From NCBI GenBank assembly GCA_910575755.1, contig CAJTFO010000001.1:124001-188000 (forward strand): a DNA stretch of 64,000 bases, in the 5' to 3' direction. Every line of letters begins with the position of its first letter. The first letter of the stretch is position 1. Of this stretch, positions 18,404 through 26,782 are shown one piece after another. The notes under the pieces are model-generated. The model was not told the origin of the DNA, made no database searches, and saw nothing but the letters and a program-made list of their open reading frames with translations. The position numbers and the translations under genes are program-made. This DNA comes from Desulfovibrionaceae bacterium (GTDB lineage Bacteria > Desulfobacterota > Desulfovibrionia > Desulfovibrionales > Desulfovibrionaceae).

Positions 18404-18862
18404 TGTTTCTCCCTTGGGCAGGCAACGCTTGCCGGTGAGGGAGAGAATATCTATGCGGATAATGGCCACCCGGCGTATACTGGCCTCCGGCGCTGGACGC
18501 GGGCACAGGGCGGCATAACGCTCGGCCAGGCTGTCCAGGGCCAGGCGCTTTTCTTCCTGCTCTTGAACCACAAAGGCGCGGCCCGTGCCGCAGACGGACT
18601 TATAGTAGGTGGAGGATTTTTCACGGTCGATGCGCACATCCGTCGCCAGGCTGAACGCCACGCGGCCGTCCCTGCGGATCAGATCCAGCTTGGTTCCCTC
18701 CAGGGCGCAATGCAGATAGATGCGCTGCCCCAGGCGCACGAAATTAAGAGGGATGAGATAGGGAAAATCCCCATTGTTGAGAGCCAGAAACAGTTCTTCA
18801 GCCCTGGAGAAAACCTCGTCAAAAAAAGCCGGGTCGGAACACTCGCGTTTGCTCAGGCGCAT
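18386..18862 (-). CDS. Pyridoxamine 5'-phosphate oxidase-fold flavoprotein (NimA-like)
   Basis: A 158-residue FMN-binding split-barrel protein. The N-terminus MRLSKRECSDPAFFDEVFSR is typical of the NimA/PNPOx-like family. YLIPLNFVRLGQRIYLHCALEG (split at RLGQ) and the GTGRAFVV strand are consistent with FMN binding. GGAGGACGGC precedes the ATG. Physiological substrate is unknown; relatives include 5-nitroimidazole reductases. Confidence 0.82.
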   Translation of the reverse strand: MRLSKRECSDPAFFDEVFSRAEELFLALNNGDFPYLIPLNFVRLGQRIYLHCALEGTKLDLIRRDGRVAFSLATDVRIDREKSSTYYKSVCGTGRAFVVQEQEEKRLALDSLAERYAALCPRPAPEASIRRVAIIRIDILSLTGKRCLPKGETSPDPV

Positions 18863-18971
18863 GCCGTCCTCCTTTGTTGTTTTTGATAAAAGCGCCAGGG
18901 GCGCTTTGATGTCAGACCTGTTACAGTGTTTCCCGCCAGCGCCGCCCGGCCTCGGTCAGATATGCCGTATG

Positions 18972-19005
18972 GGCCGCCGGGCGGTCTCTGCACCGCCCGG
19001 CGGCC
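18972..19005. terminator. Strong GC hairpin downstream of hcp
   Basis: Perfect 14-base arms GGCCGCCGGGCGGT and complement around CTCTGC, immediately after the hcp stop on the minus strand. There is no T-run, so it may be an intrinsic terminator of poor type or an mRNA 3' stabiliser. Confidence 0.45.
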
Positions 19006-19011
19006 ACGACG

Positions 19012-20616
19012 CTATTTCAGAATCGCGGCCAGATCCTCGTCCGGCGTGCTGATGGGCCGAATACCCCATTTTTCCACCAGAAGGTTCAGGATGTTGGGCG
19101 ACACAAAGGCCGGCAGGCTAGGCCCCAGGCGGATGTCCCTGATGCCCAGAGCCAGCAGCGTCAGCAGGATGCTCACGGCCTTCTGCTCATACCAGGAAAG
19201 CACCAGCGAGAGCGGCAGGTCGTTGACGCCGCATTGCAGGGCTTCGGCCAGGGCCTGCGCCGTGCGCACCGCCGCGTAGGCGTCGTTGCACTGCCCCATG
19301 TCCAGCAGGCGCGGCAGATCGCCCAGCGTGCCCAGATCCTTGTCAAAGAAGCGGAACTTGCCGCAGGCCAGGGTCAGGACCAGCGTATCATGCGGGGTTT
19401 TTTCCACAAATTCCGTATAGTAGTTGCGGCCCGGCCTGGCCCCGTCGCAGCCGCCCACCAGAAAGATGTGACGCAGCCTGCCCTGAGCCACGGCCTCCAG
19501 CACCCTGGGCGCGGCATTGAGCATGGTCTGGCGACCGAACCCGGTCAGGATTTCCTTGCCCGGCCTGGCCTCGGCAAAGCCGGGCAACGCCAGAGCCCTG
19601 GCAATGACCGGCGCAAAGTCGCGTCTCGTGCAATGCGTACAGCCGGGCCAGCCCACATTGCCGCTGGTAAAGACCTTGTCACCATACGCGCGGGGATTTT
19701 GAATGCAGTTGGTGGTGAAAAGCGCCGCACCGGGAAAATCCGGCAGTTCCTTCTGCTGGTTCTGCCAGGCAGTGCCGTAATGTCCGGCCAGATGGCCGAA
19801 GGCCTTCAGACGGGGATAGCCGTGGGCGGGCAGCATTTCGCCATGCGTGTACACGTTGATGCCCGTGCCCTCGGTCTGCTCCAGCAGCGCCTGGAGATCA
19901 AGCAGATCGTGGCCGGAAACCAGAATGGCCTTGCCCTTGCGCTGCCCCAGGGAAACCGGGGTGGGCACGGGATCGCCGAATGTTTCGGTATTGCCCTTTT
20001 CCAGCAGTTCCATGGCGCGCAGATTGGCCCTGCCGCATTCCAGCGCCAGTTCCAGCCAGCCGCCGAGGTCGCGGACTTCCGCATCCCAGGGGCTGCCCGC
20101 AACCAAAGCCTTGCAGATAAAGGCTGAAAGCTCAGGATCGCGCTGGCCCAGCCGCGCCGCATGATCGGCATAGGCGGCCACGCCCTTGAGCCCGAACAGC
20201 AGCAACTGCATGGCCGAGGCCACATCCGCGTCAGCGCTGAAGTTGTCGATGCGGGTCGCGCTCTCCGGCAGGCGGGCCAGATACGCGTCCAGGGCGAGGC
20301 GCAGATCCTCGGGCTGATCCCCCAGGCGGGAGGCCAGGGCCTGGGCCCGCTTCAGGGTTTCGGCCTGCATGCCGCGCAACGCCTGCGGATCGAAATTCAC
20401 ATTGGTCAGCGTGCTGAACAGGGCTTCGACCATGAAATCATCTGTATCCGTATCCACAATGCCCGCGGCGCGGGCCTTCAGAACCAGGCTCGCCAGCCGC
20501 CGCAGAAGATAGACCAGTTGATCCTGAATGGCCGCCACATCCGGGCTTTTGCCGCAGACGCCGGCCACAGTGCAGCCTGTTCCCCTGGCGGTCTGTTCAC
20601 ATTGGTTGCAAAACAT
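19012..20616 (-). CDS. hcp: Hydroxylamine reductase / hybrid cluster protein
   Basis: A 534-residue class I Hcp. The N-terminal cluster motif CNQCEQTARGTGCTVAGVC (C-x2-C-x8-C-x5-C) binds a [4Fe-4S] cluster as in Desulfovibrio Hcp. Hybrid-cluster ligands are seen in GEMLPAHGYP, FTTNCIQNP, GNVGWPGCTH and later LACGKFRFF. The enzyme reduces hydroxylamine in vitro and acts in nitric-oxide defence. The ATG at 20616 has AAGGAG nearby; a TTG six bases upstream is less likely. A CRP/FNR-type operator lies upstream. Confidence 0.96.
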   Translation of the reverse strand: MFCNQCEQTARGTGCTVAGVCGKSPDVAAIQDQLVYLLRRLASLVLKARAAGIVDTDTDDFMVEALFSTLTNVNFDPQALRGMQAETLKRAQALASRLGDQPEDLRLALDAYLARLPESATRIDNFSADADVASAMQLLLFGLKGVAAYADHAARLGQRDPELSAFICKALVAGSPWDAEVRDLGGWLELALECGRANLRAMELLEKGNTETFGDPVPTPVSLGQRKGKAILVSGHDLLDLQALLEQTEGTGINVYTHGEMLPAHGYPRLKAFGHLAGHYGTAWQNQQKELPDFPGAALFTTNCIQNPRAYGDKVFTSGNVGWPGCTHCTRRDFAPVIARALALPGFAEARPGKEILTGFGRQTMLNAAPRVLEAVAQGRLRHIFLVGGCDGARPGRNYYTEFVEKTPHDTLVLTLACGKFRFFDKDLGTLGDLPRLLDMGQCNDAYAAVRTAQALAEALQCGVNDLPLSLVLSWYEQKAVSILLTLLALGIRDIRLGPSLPAFVSPNILNLLVEKWGIRPISTPDEDLAAILK

Positions 20617-20656
20617 AAGCAAAACTCCTTTTCCTCCCTCGGTGGAAGTTGTGCCC

Positions 20657-20662
20657 TATATA
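20657..20662 (-). promoter_or_regulatory. Predicted -10 element of hcp
   Basis: TATATA on the minus strand within TTGTATATAGGG. A start near base 20650 would place the CRP/FNR palindrome centre at about -43, close to class II activation geometry. Confidence 0.5.
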
Positions 20663-20683
20663 CAACACAAATCCACCGCAATC

Positions 20684-20703
20684 ACTGTGATTGAAATCAC
20701 AGT
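20684..20703 (-). promoter_or_regulatory. CRP/FNR-type operator upstream of hcp
   Basis: A perfect inverted repeat, ACTGTGAT-TGAA-ATCACAGT, lies about 68 bases before the hcp ATG. The TGTGA-N6-TCACA core is the classic CRP/FNR superfamily pattern. In Desulfovibrio, hcp genes are controlled by the CRP/FNR-type regulator HcpR; assigning HcpR to this site is an inference. Confidence 0.75.
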
Positions 20704-20715
20704 TTTTTGCAAAGC

Positions 20716-20754
20716 ATAAAAAGCGCCGGATCTTCGGCACAGCGAAGATCCGGC
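20716..20754 (-). terminator. Rho-independent terminator of fliDS
   Basis: Minus-strand stem GCCGGATCTTCG / CGAAGATCCGGC with a six-base loop, followed by GCTTTTT. It lies about 30 bases after the fliS stop. Confidence 0.85.
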
Positions 20755-20782
20755 ACGGCAAAGACGGGGGCAGGCTCAGCGC

Positions 20783-21415
20783 TCAGTTGTTGCCGCCGGA
20801 TTTGGCGTAGGCGCCGGGCAGACGGACGCCTGCGAGCGGCACGAATTGCTGCACATGGGCCCGCGCTGTGGTGTCCGCCGGGGCCGGGGCCCCGGCAGGC
20901 GGCTGCATGGCGTTTCTGCCATAGGCGGCCTGGGCATGGGCGCGCGGCACCGCCGTCACCGGCGGCTGCATGATGGGCTGGGCGGTTTTTACCGCCGCCC
21001 CCACAGGCTGCATGCGCCCGGCAATTTCCGCCGTTGCGCGGCGGGCCTCCGGCGTTTCAAGAATCTGGGCATAGGCCCCGCGCAGGCCGGAAAGAATCTG
21101 CACCACGCTGTCCAGAGATTCCACGTTCATTTTCAGGTTGGCCTGCAAGAGGCGCGCGGTGCAGAGAATATACAGGTTGTTCAGATTCACGGCCAGGCTG
21201 CCGCCCTTGTCCATGTTCAGGGAACCGGAAAGCTCATTGACAATGTCAATGACCTTGGAAATCAGAATGCCCTTGCCCGCGAAATCCTTGGCCAGCATTT
21301 TGTCGCGCGCCTGCTGGAGATACTTGAGCGCGCCGTCGTAGAGCATGAGCAGAAGCTGCCCCTGATCCGTCGTTGTGACGTTGGTTTGAAAGTAGGCTTG
21401 CGCCGCTTTATTCAT
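20783..21415 (-). CDS. fliS: Flagellin chaperone FliS with a long C-terminal tail
   Basis: The first 125 residues are a standard FliS: AAQAYFQTNVTTTDQGQLLL, MLYDGALKYLQQAR and LNNLYILCTARLLQANLK. FliS binds flagellin's C-terminus before export. The protein runs to 210 residues because of an 85-residue tail rich in Ala, Pro and Gln that the core family lacks. AAGGAACAGCCT precedes the ATG. It follows fliD on the same strand after 57 bases, so the two form an operon. Confidence 0.93.
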   Translation of the reverse strand: MNKAAQAYFQTNVTTTDQGQLLLMLYDGALKYLQQARDKMLAKDFAGKGILISKVIDIVNELSGSLNMDKGGSLAVNLNNLYILCTARLLQANLKMNVESLDSVVQILSGLRGAYAQILETPEARRATAEIAGRMQPVGAAVKTAQPIMQPPVTAVPRAHAQAAYGRNAMQPPAGAPAPADTTARAHVQQFVPLAGVRLPGAYAKSGGNN

Positions 21416-21472
21416 AGGCTGTTCCTTCTTGTTGCGCATTCCGGGCCGCCGCGCCGGAACGCACAGCAATGC

Positions 21473-24400
21473 TTATTTGTTGCCGCTCAGTTGCTTGAGC
21501 TGCGATTCCAGCTGGCTTTGCTGATCGGCATACTTCTTGAGCAGGGTTTCCAGATTGGCGAATATCATCTTCTGCCGGCTTTCCCAGGTTTCAATGCGGC
21601 TCTGCTCCTGCTTGATCTTTTTGTCGATATTCTCCATGACCGTCTTGTAGTTGTCCCGCAAGGACATCAGCGCGCCGTTCTTGGACTTGAGGGCAAGGGC
21701 GTCCTCCAGCTGCGACGGCGTGCTGTTGGCATTGATGGTCACGTCAGTAAATGTCAGCTCATCCTTGAAAAAGTCGTTGACCGTCTGGACCAGCCCCTGC
21801 TTGATGCGCACATACATGGGTTCTTCGCCATCCGGGGGGTGTTTGCCCACGGTCAGGTCGTCAATCAGAATGGACAGACCGCGCGCGTCGCCCTTGGGCA
21901 CACTGTAGTAGTACCCCGGCATGCTTTCGTCACGCGTGACCGGCACGCCGCCCACAGTCACATTGACGGGCTGGGGGTTGCCGTTGCTGTCCAGCACCAC
22001 CTCGTAGCGAACCTCATAGTTGCCGGCCTTGGTGATGCCCTCAAGATGGCTGCCGTAGCGAAAGTCAGCGCTGGTGGAACTGCCCGTGCCGCTGGCGCAG
22101 AAAAAATCCACCACGGCTTCCAGGTTGTTGGTGATCATGTTGCTGTAGCTTTCCTTGTCCAGAGCTTGCAGCTCCGCAATACTGGACGAGGCGCCGATCA
22201 CCAGCAGGCCGTATGTGTCGCTGGTCGTGTCCGTATCCGTCTTGATGCCCAGGTTGGCCAGATTGGCCAGCACGTCGCCGGACAGGATGTCATCCGCGGA
22301 CTGGCGACTCTTAAACCCGGGGGGCGCGGCGTTGACCAGGCTGGAAAAGCGGCTTTTGAACAACTGCACCCCATAGTTGCCGGTGAGCAGGCCGCCCTTC
22401 TGGTTGGTCAGACCAGACGGGCTGTAGTTGTCCTTGCCGATATCGTCGGGATCACTGGAGGTGATCTCCTTGTCTTCATCGTATTTGGTATAGTCATTGA
22501 TGGTCAGCAGAACGGAATTGACCGCGTCCAGGAAGTTCTGGATGGATTCTTCCACCGAGGTGATGTCCGTGCTGACCGACAGGCGAGCCTCCCCCGCCTC
22601 CTGAATATTGAAAACCACGCCCTCAATGACGTCGCTCACGCGGTTGGAGGCGGACTCCATCTCCAAGGGCCAGTTGTCCACGGTATAGCGGGCATTGGAC
22701 GCACGCTGGATACTCCAGTTGCTTGAGGTGGCCACCTGTCCCTGAATGCCGGGACCGCTGGCGTTCTGGACGTTGGCGAACTGAAGATAGACCGGTTTGC
22801 CGCTGGCGGCGATTTCGTCCAGCGTCAGAGGAGTAACGCCGTCGGCCGCCAGATATTCCTTGCCGTCGGCGTCCGTAAAGCGCACGCCCAGATCAGCGGG
22901 GGCGGCTGCGGGATTGCCGTCCTTGTCCGTCCAGCTCCAGTTGCCTGTGCCGTTCTTCAGACTCTCCAGCACGGTTTTCATGTCAGTGCCGGAAGCCAGG
23001 GTCAGGGTTCCTGTTGTTCCGTCATTGGTGGTGACGGTGTAGACCAGCTTGGGCGGTTCTTCCAGATAAACGTCGCCCGCGCTGTCCGTATAGAACAGGG
23101 AGTTTCCCCCGCCATTGGTTTTGGGCACCGTTGTGCTGGTTTCAATTCTGGTCGTGAAACCGGCCGTCCCGCTGGCGCCGGAAGTCAGCTTGAAACTCTG
23201 CACGCCGTCCAGCTTCAGGATATTGTTGTCCGCGCCCGATATGGCGCCGGGATAGGCGGCGTTGACAGCATCCAGCAACTGCTGGTTGGTCATGCTGCTG
23301 TTCAGCTTTGTGCCGTCGGGCAGACTGTCCACATAGACGACGGAGCCATCATCCAGGGTGAGCGTGAACACCAGGTCCGCGCCGGGCTCGCCGGCGGTCT
23401 TGCCGTCAATGCGTTCGCCCAGCTTGGTCTTGTCAAATGTCAGAGTGGCGGAAGCGGAAGTCAGTGTGCCGCCCAGATCGTCCCTGACGCCCGAAGCGGC
23501 TGTGAATTTGCTCTTCAACTGACTCGCGTCAGTAAGGTCATCGCAACGCACGCTGGTAACGCCGCTCAGATTCACTCCCCATCCGTCAGAACCAAGCCCG
23601 ATATTCACGCTGTCGCCGTCCTGGGTGGCCTGGGCCATCTGCACCAGAAGGTCGCGCTTGGTGGCGCCGGCCTTGATCGTGAACTCGCGCGTGCTGCCGT
23701 CCTCCATGGTCATGGTGAAGGTCAGCAGATCGTTATCGCCCTTGCCCGCGGCCATGCCGCCAGCGGCGTTCAGCTTGATGTCTTTGTTATTGGAGTCTTT
23801 AAGAGATCCCCCCACGCCCACCCAGGTGGAGGACGGCGTGTACGGCTTGTCCGAACTTTTCCGACGACTGAAGGACTTGACTCCGTCCAGCACCAGATCG
23901 CCATTGCTGTCCAGACTGGCCGTGATGCCGCCCGCGGCGTTCAGCGCCGTCACCAGATCGTCCGCGGTGGCGTCGCCCTTGAGGGTCACGGTTTTTTTAA
24001 CGCCGCTCTGCAAGACGATATCGTAGGTGTACTCGGTGGGATCAGTCACCTTCTGGCTGATGTCAAGCTTGTTGTTGGTCAGCCAGGTGGACTGCGTCGA
24101 ACCCGTGGTGCTCATGCCCACCAGGTTGCTGTCGTAGATGATCAGATTGTTCTTGGCGCCGGTGTCCTTGCCCGCCACCTGAAAGACATAGCCCGAACCG
24201 GCCTGGATCAGGCTGATCTTGATGCCCGGATTTTCCGTGGAGTTGTTGACCATGCTGGCGAAGGACTCCAGCGTCGTGCCCGCCGGCACCTTGATTTCAT
24301 GGTCCTTGCCCGCATAGTTGAAGCGGAAATACTGTTCCGTGCCCGTGGTGTTGAGGACATCGTTCTTGGAATTGAACACATGCCCGGTATTGGCCCAAAT

Positions 24401-24739
24401 GGCGTTGCTGGCCACCTGAGAAACCTTGATGGTGTGCTGCACATCCTGGGCCGAGGCGTTGGCCACGGCGGTAAGTATGTTTTCGTTGCTGCTGGCGACG
24501 TTCTTGGTGACAAAATTGTTCTTGTCCGCCAGCGTGGACAGCATGTTGCGGGCGGCCTGCACCTGCTCAATGATTTTGCCAAAGGCCTCATAGCGCAGAT
24601 TCCAGTCGCTTTTCCAGGCCTCCAGCCGATTCAGCTGCGTGGACTCAATTTTTTTGAGCTGCGCCAGAACCTCATCAAAATTGGTGTCATTGCCGCTCAA
24701 ACCACCAATGGCGTTGGAGCCTGAAATGCTGATTGCCAT
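21473..24739 (-). CDS. fliD: Flagellar filament cap protein FliD (very large)
   Basis: A 1088-residue FliD. The N-terminal part (GLSGNDTNFDEVLAQLKK, NRLEAWKSDWNLRYEAFGK) and the IKVSQVASNAIW segment match FliD_N. The FliD_C part starts near residue 685 (SNRVSDVIEGVVFNIQEAG, then SVEESIQNFLDAVNSVL). It ends in the usual coiled coil with NIDKKIKQEQSRIETWE and LLKKYADQQSQLESQLKQL. Residues about 230-650 are an extended hypervariable middle with repeated DDGSxxxxTLxxG-like elements, making the cap roughly twice the usual 450-650 residues. The start has GAGGTG upstream. Confidence 0.95.
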   Translation of the reverse strand: MAISISGSNAIGGLSGNDTNFDEVLAQLKKIESTQLNRLEAWKSDWNLRYEAFGKIIEQVQAARNMLSTLADKNNFVTKNVASSNENILTAVANASAQDVQHTIKVSQVASNAIWANTGHVFNSKNDVLNTTGTEQYFRFNYAGKDHEIKVPAGTTLESFASMVNNSTENPGIKISLIQAGSGYVFQVAGKDTGAKNNLIIYDSNLVGMSTTGSTQSTWLTNNKLDISQKVTDPTEYTYDIVLQSGVKKTVTLKGDATADDLVTALNAAGGITASLDSNGDLVLDGVKSFSRRKSSDKPYTPSSTWVGVGGSLKDSNNKDIKLNAAGGMAAGKGDNDLLTFTMTMEDGSTREFTIKAGATKRDLLVQMAQATQDGDSVNIGLGSDGWGVNLSGVTSVRCDDLTDASQLKSKFTAASGVRDDLGGTLTSASATLTFDKTKLGERIDGKTAGEPGADLVFTLTLDDGSVVYVDSLPDGTKLNSSMTNQQLLDAVNAAYPGAISGADNNILKLDGVQSFKLTSGASGTAGFTTRIETSTTVPKTNGGGNSLFYTDSAGDVYLEEPPKLVYTVTTNDGTTGTLTLASGTDMKTVLESLKNGTGNWSWTDKDGNPAAAPADLGVRFTDADGKEYLAADGVTPLTLDEIAASGKPVYLQFANVQNASGPGIQGQVATSSNWSIQRASNARYTVDNWPLEMESASNRVSDVIEGVVFNIQEAGEARLSVSTDITSVEESIQNFLDAVNSVLLTINDYTKYDEDKEITSSDPDDIGKDNYSPSGLTNQKGGLLTGNYGVQLFKSRFSSLVNAAPPGFKSRQSADDILSGDVLANLANLGIKTDTDTTSDTYGLLVIGASSSIAELQALDKESYSNMITNNLEAVVDFFCASGTGSSTSADFRYGSHLEGITKAGNYEVRYEVVLDSNGNPQPVNVTVGGVPVTRDESMPGYYYSVPKGDARGLSILIDDLTVGKHPPDGEEPMYVRIKQGLVQTVNDFFKDELTFTDVTINANSTPSQLEDALALKSKNGALMSLRDNYKTVMENIDKKIKQEQSRIETWESRQKMIFANLETLLKKYADQQSQLESQLKQLSGNK

Positions 24740-24816
24740 ACGCACCTCGCGCTGCACAAGATATCTGCCGCGCTGACGCGCGGACCCGCTTCAGGAAAAA
24801 GGGGCACAAGAATTTA

Positions 24817-24832
24817 TGCAAAATGCGTGCAA
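24817..24832 (-). promoter_or_regulatory. Sigma-54 promoter of fliD-fliS
   Basis: Minus-strand TTGCACGCATTTTGCA matches the sigma-54 consensus TGGCACG-N4-TTGCA with one mismatch and the correct -24/-12 spacing. Predicted transcription begins near 24806, giving a 66-base leader. Confidence 0.7.
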
Positions 24833-24909
24833 AGAATTTTTTGCCGGGTGATCCCACGGATGCGCGCGGGCTGTCCGGCTGTTGCTGTTATTTTTAACGG
24901 CTGCGGCGT

Positions 24910-24954
24910 AAAAAAGTTTAGAAGCCATTTCATGCTGGCGATGAAATGGCTTCT
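24910..24954 (-). terminator. Terminator of rdgB
   Basis: A perfect 14-base-arm hairpin (AGAAGCCATTTCAT and complement, loop of seven) is followed on the minus strand by AAACTTTTTTAC. It lies 75 bases after the rdgB stop. Confidence 0.7.
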
Positions 24955-25028
24955 CCTGCCGGACGAGAGCCGGGCGAGGATATGAAAAAGGCGTCGGGCG
25001 AAAGAAAGAGCCTCGCAACAGACCCGGA

Positions 25029-25661
25029 CTATGCGGTCATAAATGCCTGCCAGCGGGCCAGCAAAGCCCGCAGGGCCTTGCCGCGATGGCTGCGCGCGCT
25101 TTTGTCCCGCCGCGAAAGCTGGGCCGCGCTTTTGCCGATCAGGGGATCAAAAAAGACCGGATCATAGCCAAAGCCGTTCTCCCCGCGCGGGGCGGTCAGC
25201 AGGCGGCCTTCCCACACGCCCCGCACCGTCATGGCGGCCCCGCCGGGCTTCACGGCGGCCATGCAGCACACAAAACAGCAGGTGCGGCGGGCTTCGGGCA
25301 TTCCGGCCAGCTCGTGCAGCAGCTTGCGGATATTGCGCTGATCCCGGCTTTCACCGGGCAGGCTTTGCCAGTCGTCGGCATAGCGGGCCGAATAGACGCC
25401 GGGTCTGCCGTTCAGGGCGTCCACCATCAGGCCGGAATCATCGGCCACACTGACCAGACCGGTACTGTCGGCCACGACGCGCGCCTTGATCAGGGCGTTT
25501 TCCTCAAAGCTTGTGCCGTTTTCCTCAATCTCCTCAATATGGAGAAAAGCCTCCAGCCCCATAACCTCCACGCCGAAATCGGCCAGAGGCCCGGCCAGTT
25601 CGCGCACCTTGCCCGCATTGCGCGTGGCCAGGACGATGCGTTGCCCTTGTTCTTCCGTCAT
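25029..25661 (-). CDS. rdgB: XTP/dITP diphosphatase (RdgB/HAM1)
   Basis: A 210-residue non-canonical purine NTP pyrophosphatase. Seen are the N-terminal IVLATRNAGKVRELAG, TSFEENALIKARVVA, VADDSGLMVDALNGRPGVYSAR (split at ALNG) and GENGFGYDPVFF. It removes ITP, XTP and dITP from the nucleotide pool. AAAGGAGCGGAC precedes the ATG. The start overlaps the DMT gene stop as ATGA. Confidence 0.95.
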   Translation of the reverse strand: MTEEQGQRIVLATRNAGKVRELAGPLADFGVEVMGLEAFLHIEEIEENGTSFEENALIKARVVADSTGLVSVADDSGLMVDALNGRPGVYSARYADDWQSLPGESRDQRNIRKLLHELAGMPEARRTCCFVCCMAAVKPGGAAMTVRGVWEGRLLTAPRGENGFGYDPVFFDPLIGKSAAQLSRRDKSARSHRGKALRALLARWQAFMTA

Positions 25662-26587
25662 GTCCGCTCCTTTGAAACGTCTTGCGCCTGCCCGCGCTGA
25701 TGGGGAAGAGCCAGCGTGGCAGCCAGGATGCCGCCGATAACCAGCGCGCCGCCGGCTATCTGGGCCGGGACGATGTGCTCGCCCAGCACCAGTACCGAAG
25801 CCGCCGCCGCGAAGACCGGCAGACTGTAATACACAATGCCGGCGCGCACCGGGCCGATTCTGTCCACGGCCAGAGTCCAGAACCAGAAGGAAAGAAAGGA
25901 GCAACCCACCCCGGCGTAAAGAATGCCCGTCAGCAGAGCCGGGGACAGCGCGGGCCTGGGCAGCAGGCAGACCTCGGCCACGGTGAAGGGCAGGGAATAC
26001 AGCAGGCCCAGGGTGAAGGTGGCCACATTGAAGCCCAGAGGGGACACATCGCCGGAACGCCGGCGCATGAACAGCGAATAGAGTCCGAAGCAGAGCGCGC
26101 CGCCCAGAGCCCAGAAATCGCCGCTGTTGATGCGCAACGCGGCCAGGCGTTGCCAGTCGCCCCGGCTGACCAGAATGATCACGCCCGCCAGCACCAGCAG
26201 CATGCCGGCCAGACGGCGCGGGGTGATGGGCTCGCCGTAGAGAACGCGCGACATGATCAGAATCACAATGGGCGCGGTGGGCACCAGCAGGGCCATGTTC
26301 AGACTTTCCGTGCTCTGCCCGGCCTTGTAGATCAGGGTGTTCATCAGGGTGACGCCCAGCACGGCCATCAGCGAAAGATACGGCCAGTGCCTGCGGATGC
26401 CCGGCCAGTCGCGCTTCAGATGCCCCCAGGCAAAGGGCAGCACCACCACAAGAGCCACCAGCCAGCGCCAGAAATTGCACTGCCACGGGGGGATCAGGCC
26501 GGCCAGAGCTCTGGCCACCACGAAATTGCCCGACCAGATGATGGTGGCCAGCAGGGCGCTGCCGTAGCCCAGAGCGGTTTGCTGCAT
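25658..26587 (-). CDS. EamA-family DMT transporter
   Basis: A 309-residue protein with about ten hydrophobic helices in two EamA repeats, starting YGSALLATIIWSGNFVVARA. Repeat 1 ends near MLLVLAGVIILVS and repeat 2 near GALVIGGILAATLAL. Such proteins export metabolites or amino acids; the substrate is unknown. The stop overlaps rdgB by four bases, so the pair is co-transcribed. Confidence 0.87.
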   Translation of the reverse strand: MQQTALGYGSALLATIIWSGNFVVARALAGLIPPWQCNFWRWLVALVVVLPFAWGHLKRDWPGIRRHWPYLSLMAVLGVTLMNTLIYKAGQSTESLNMALLVPTAPIVILIMSRVLYGEPITPRRLAGMLLVLAGVIILVSRGDWQRLAALRINSGDFWALGGALCFGLYSLFMRRRSGDVSPLGFNVATFTLGLLYSLPFTVAEVCLLPRPALSPALLTGILYAGVGCSFLSFWFWTLAVDRIGPVRAGIVYYSLPVFAAAASVLVLGEHIVPAQIAGGALVIGGILAATLALPHQRGQAQDVSKERT

Positions 26588-26679
26588 GTGTGTCCTTCGC
26601 GTTTTTGCGTGGCAAGCCAGTACGGAAACAGGCGCGCCGGCCTCAGCTGGTGGCGGGGCTCAGCCCGCGCAAGAGGATG

Positions 26680-26712
26680 ATGCGGCCCGGCCTTATCCGG
26701 ACCGGGCCGCAT
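26680..26712. terminator. GC-rich hairpin after valS
   Basis: Perfect 11-base arms ATGCGGCCCGG and complement around an 11-base loop, about 70 bases after the valS stop on the minus strand. No T-run follows, so termination is likely but not certain. Confidence 0.45.
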
Positions 26713-26782
26713 GGGAAGAACTCTCGGCGTTTTTCTGGAATCCGTTGCATGGTTCAGCCCAGGGGCCGAACCGGAATGGCTT

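Noticed and set aside
18972-19005. Hairpin after hcp considered as an attachment site
   Set aside because: No integrase, tRNA or direct repeat nearby; it is better explained as an mRNA 3' hairpin.
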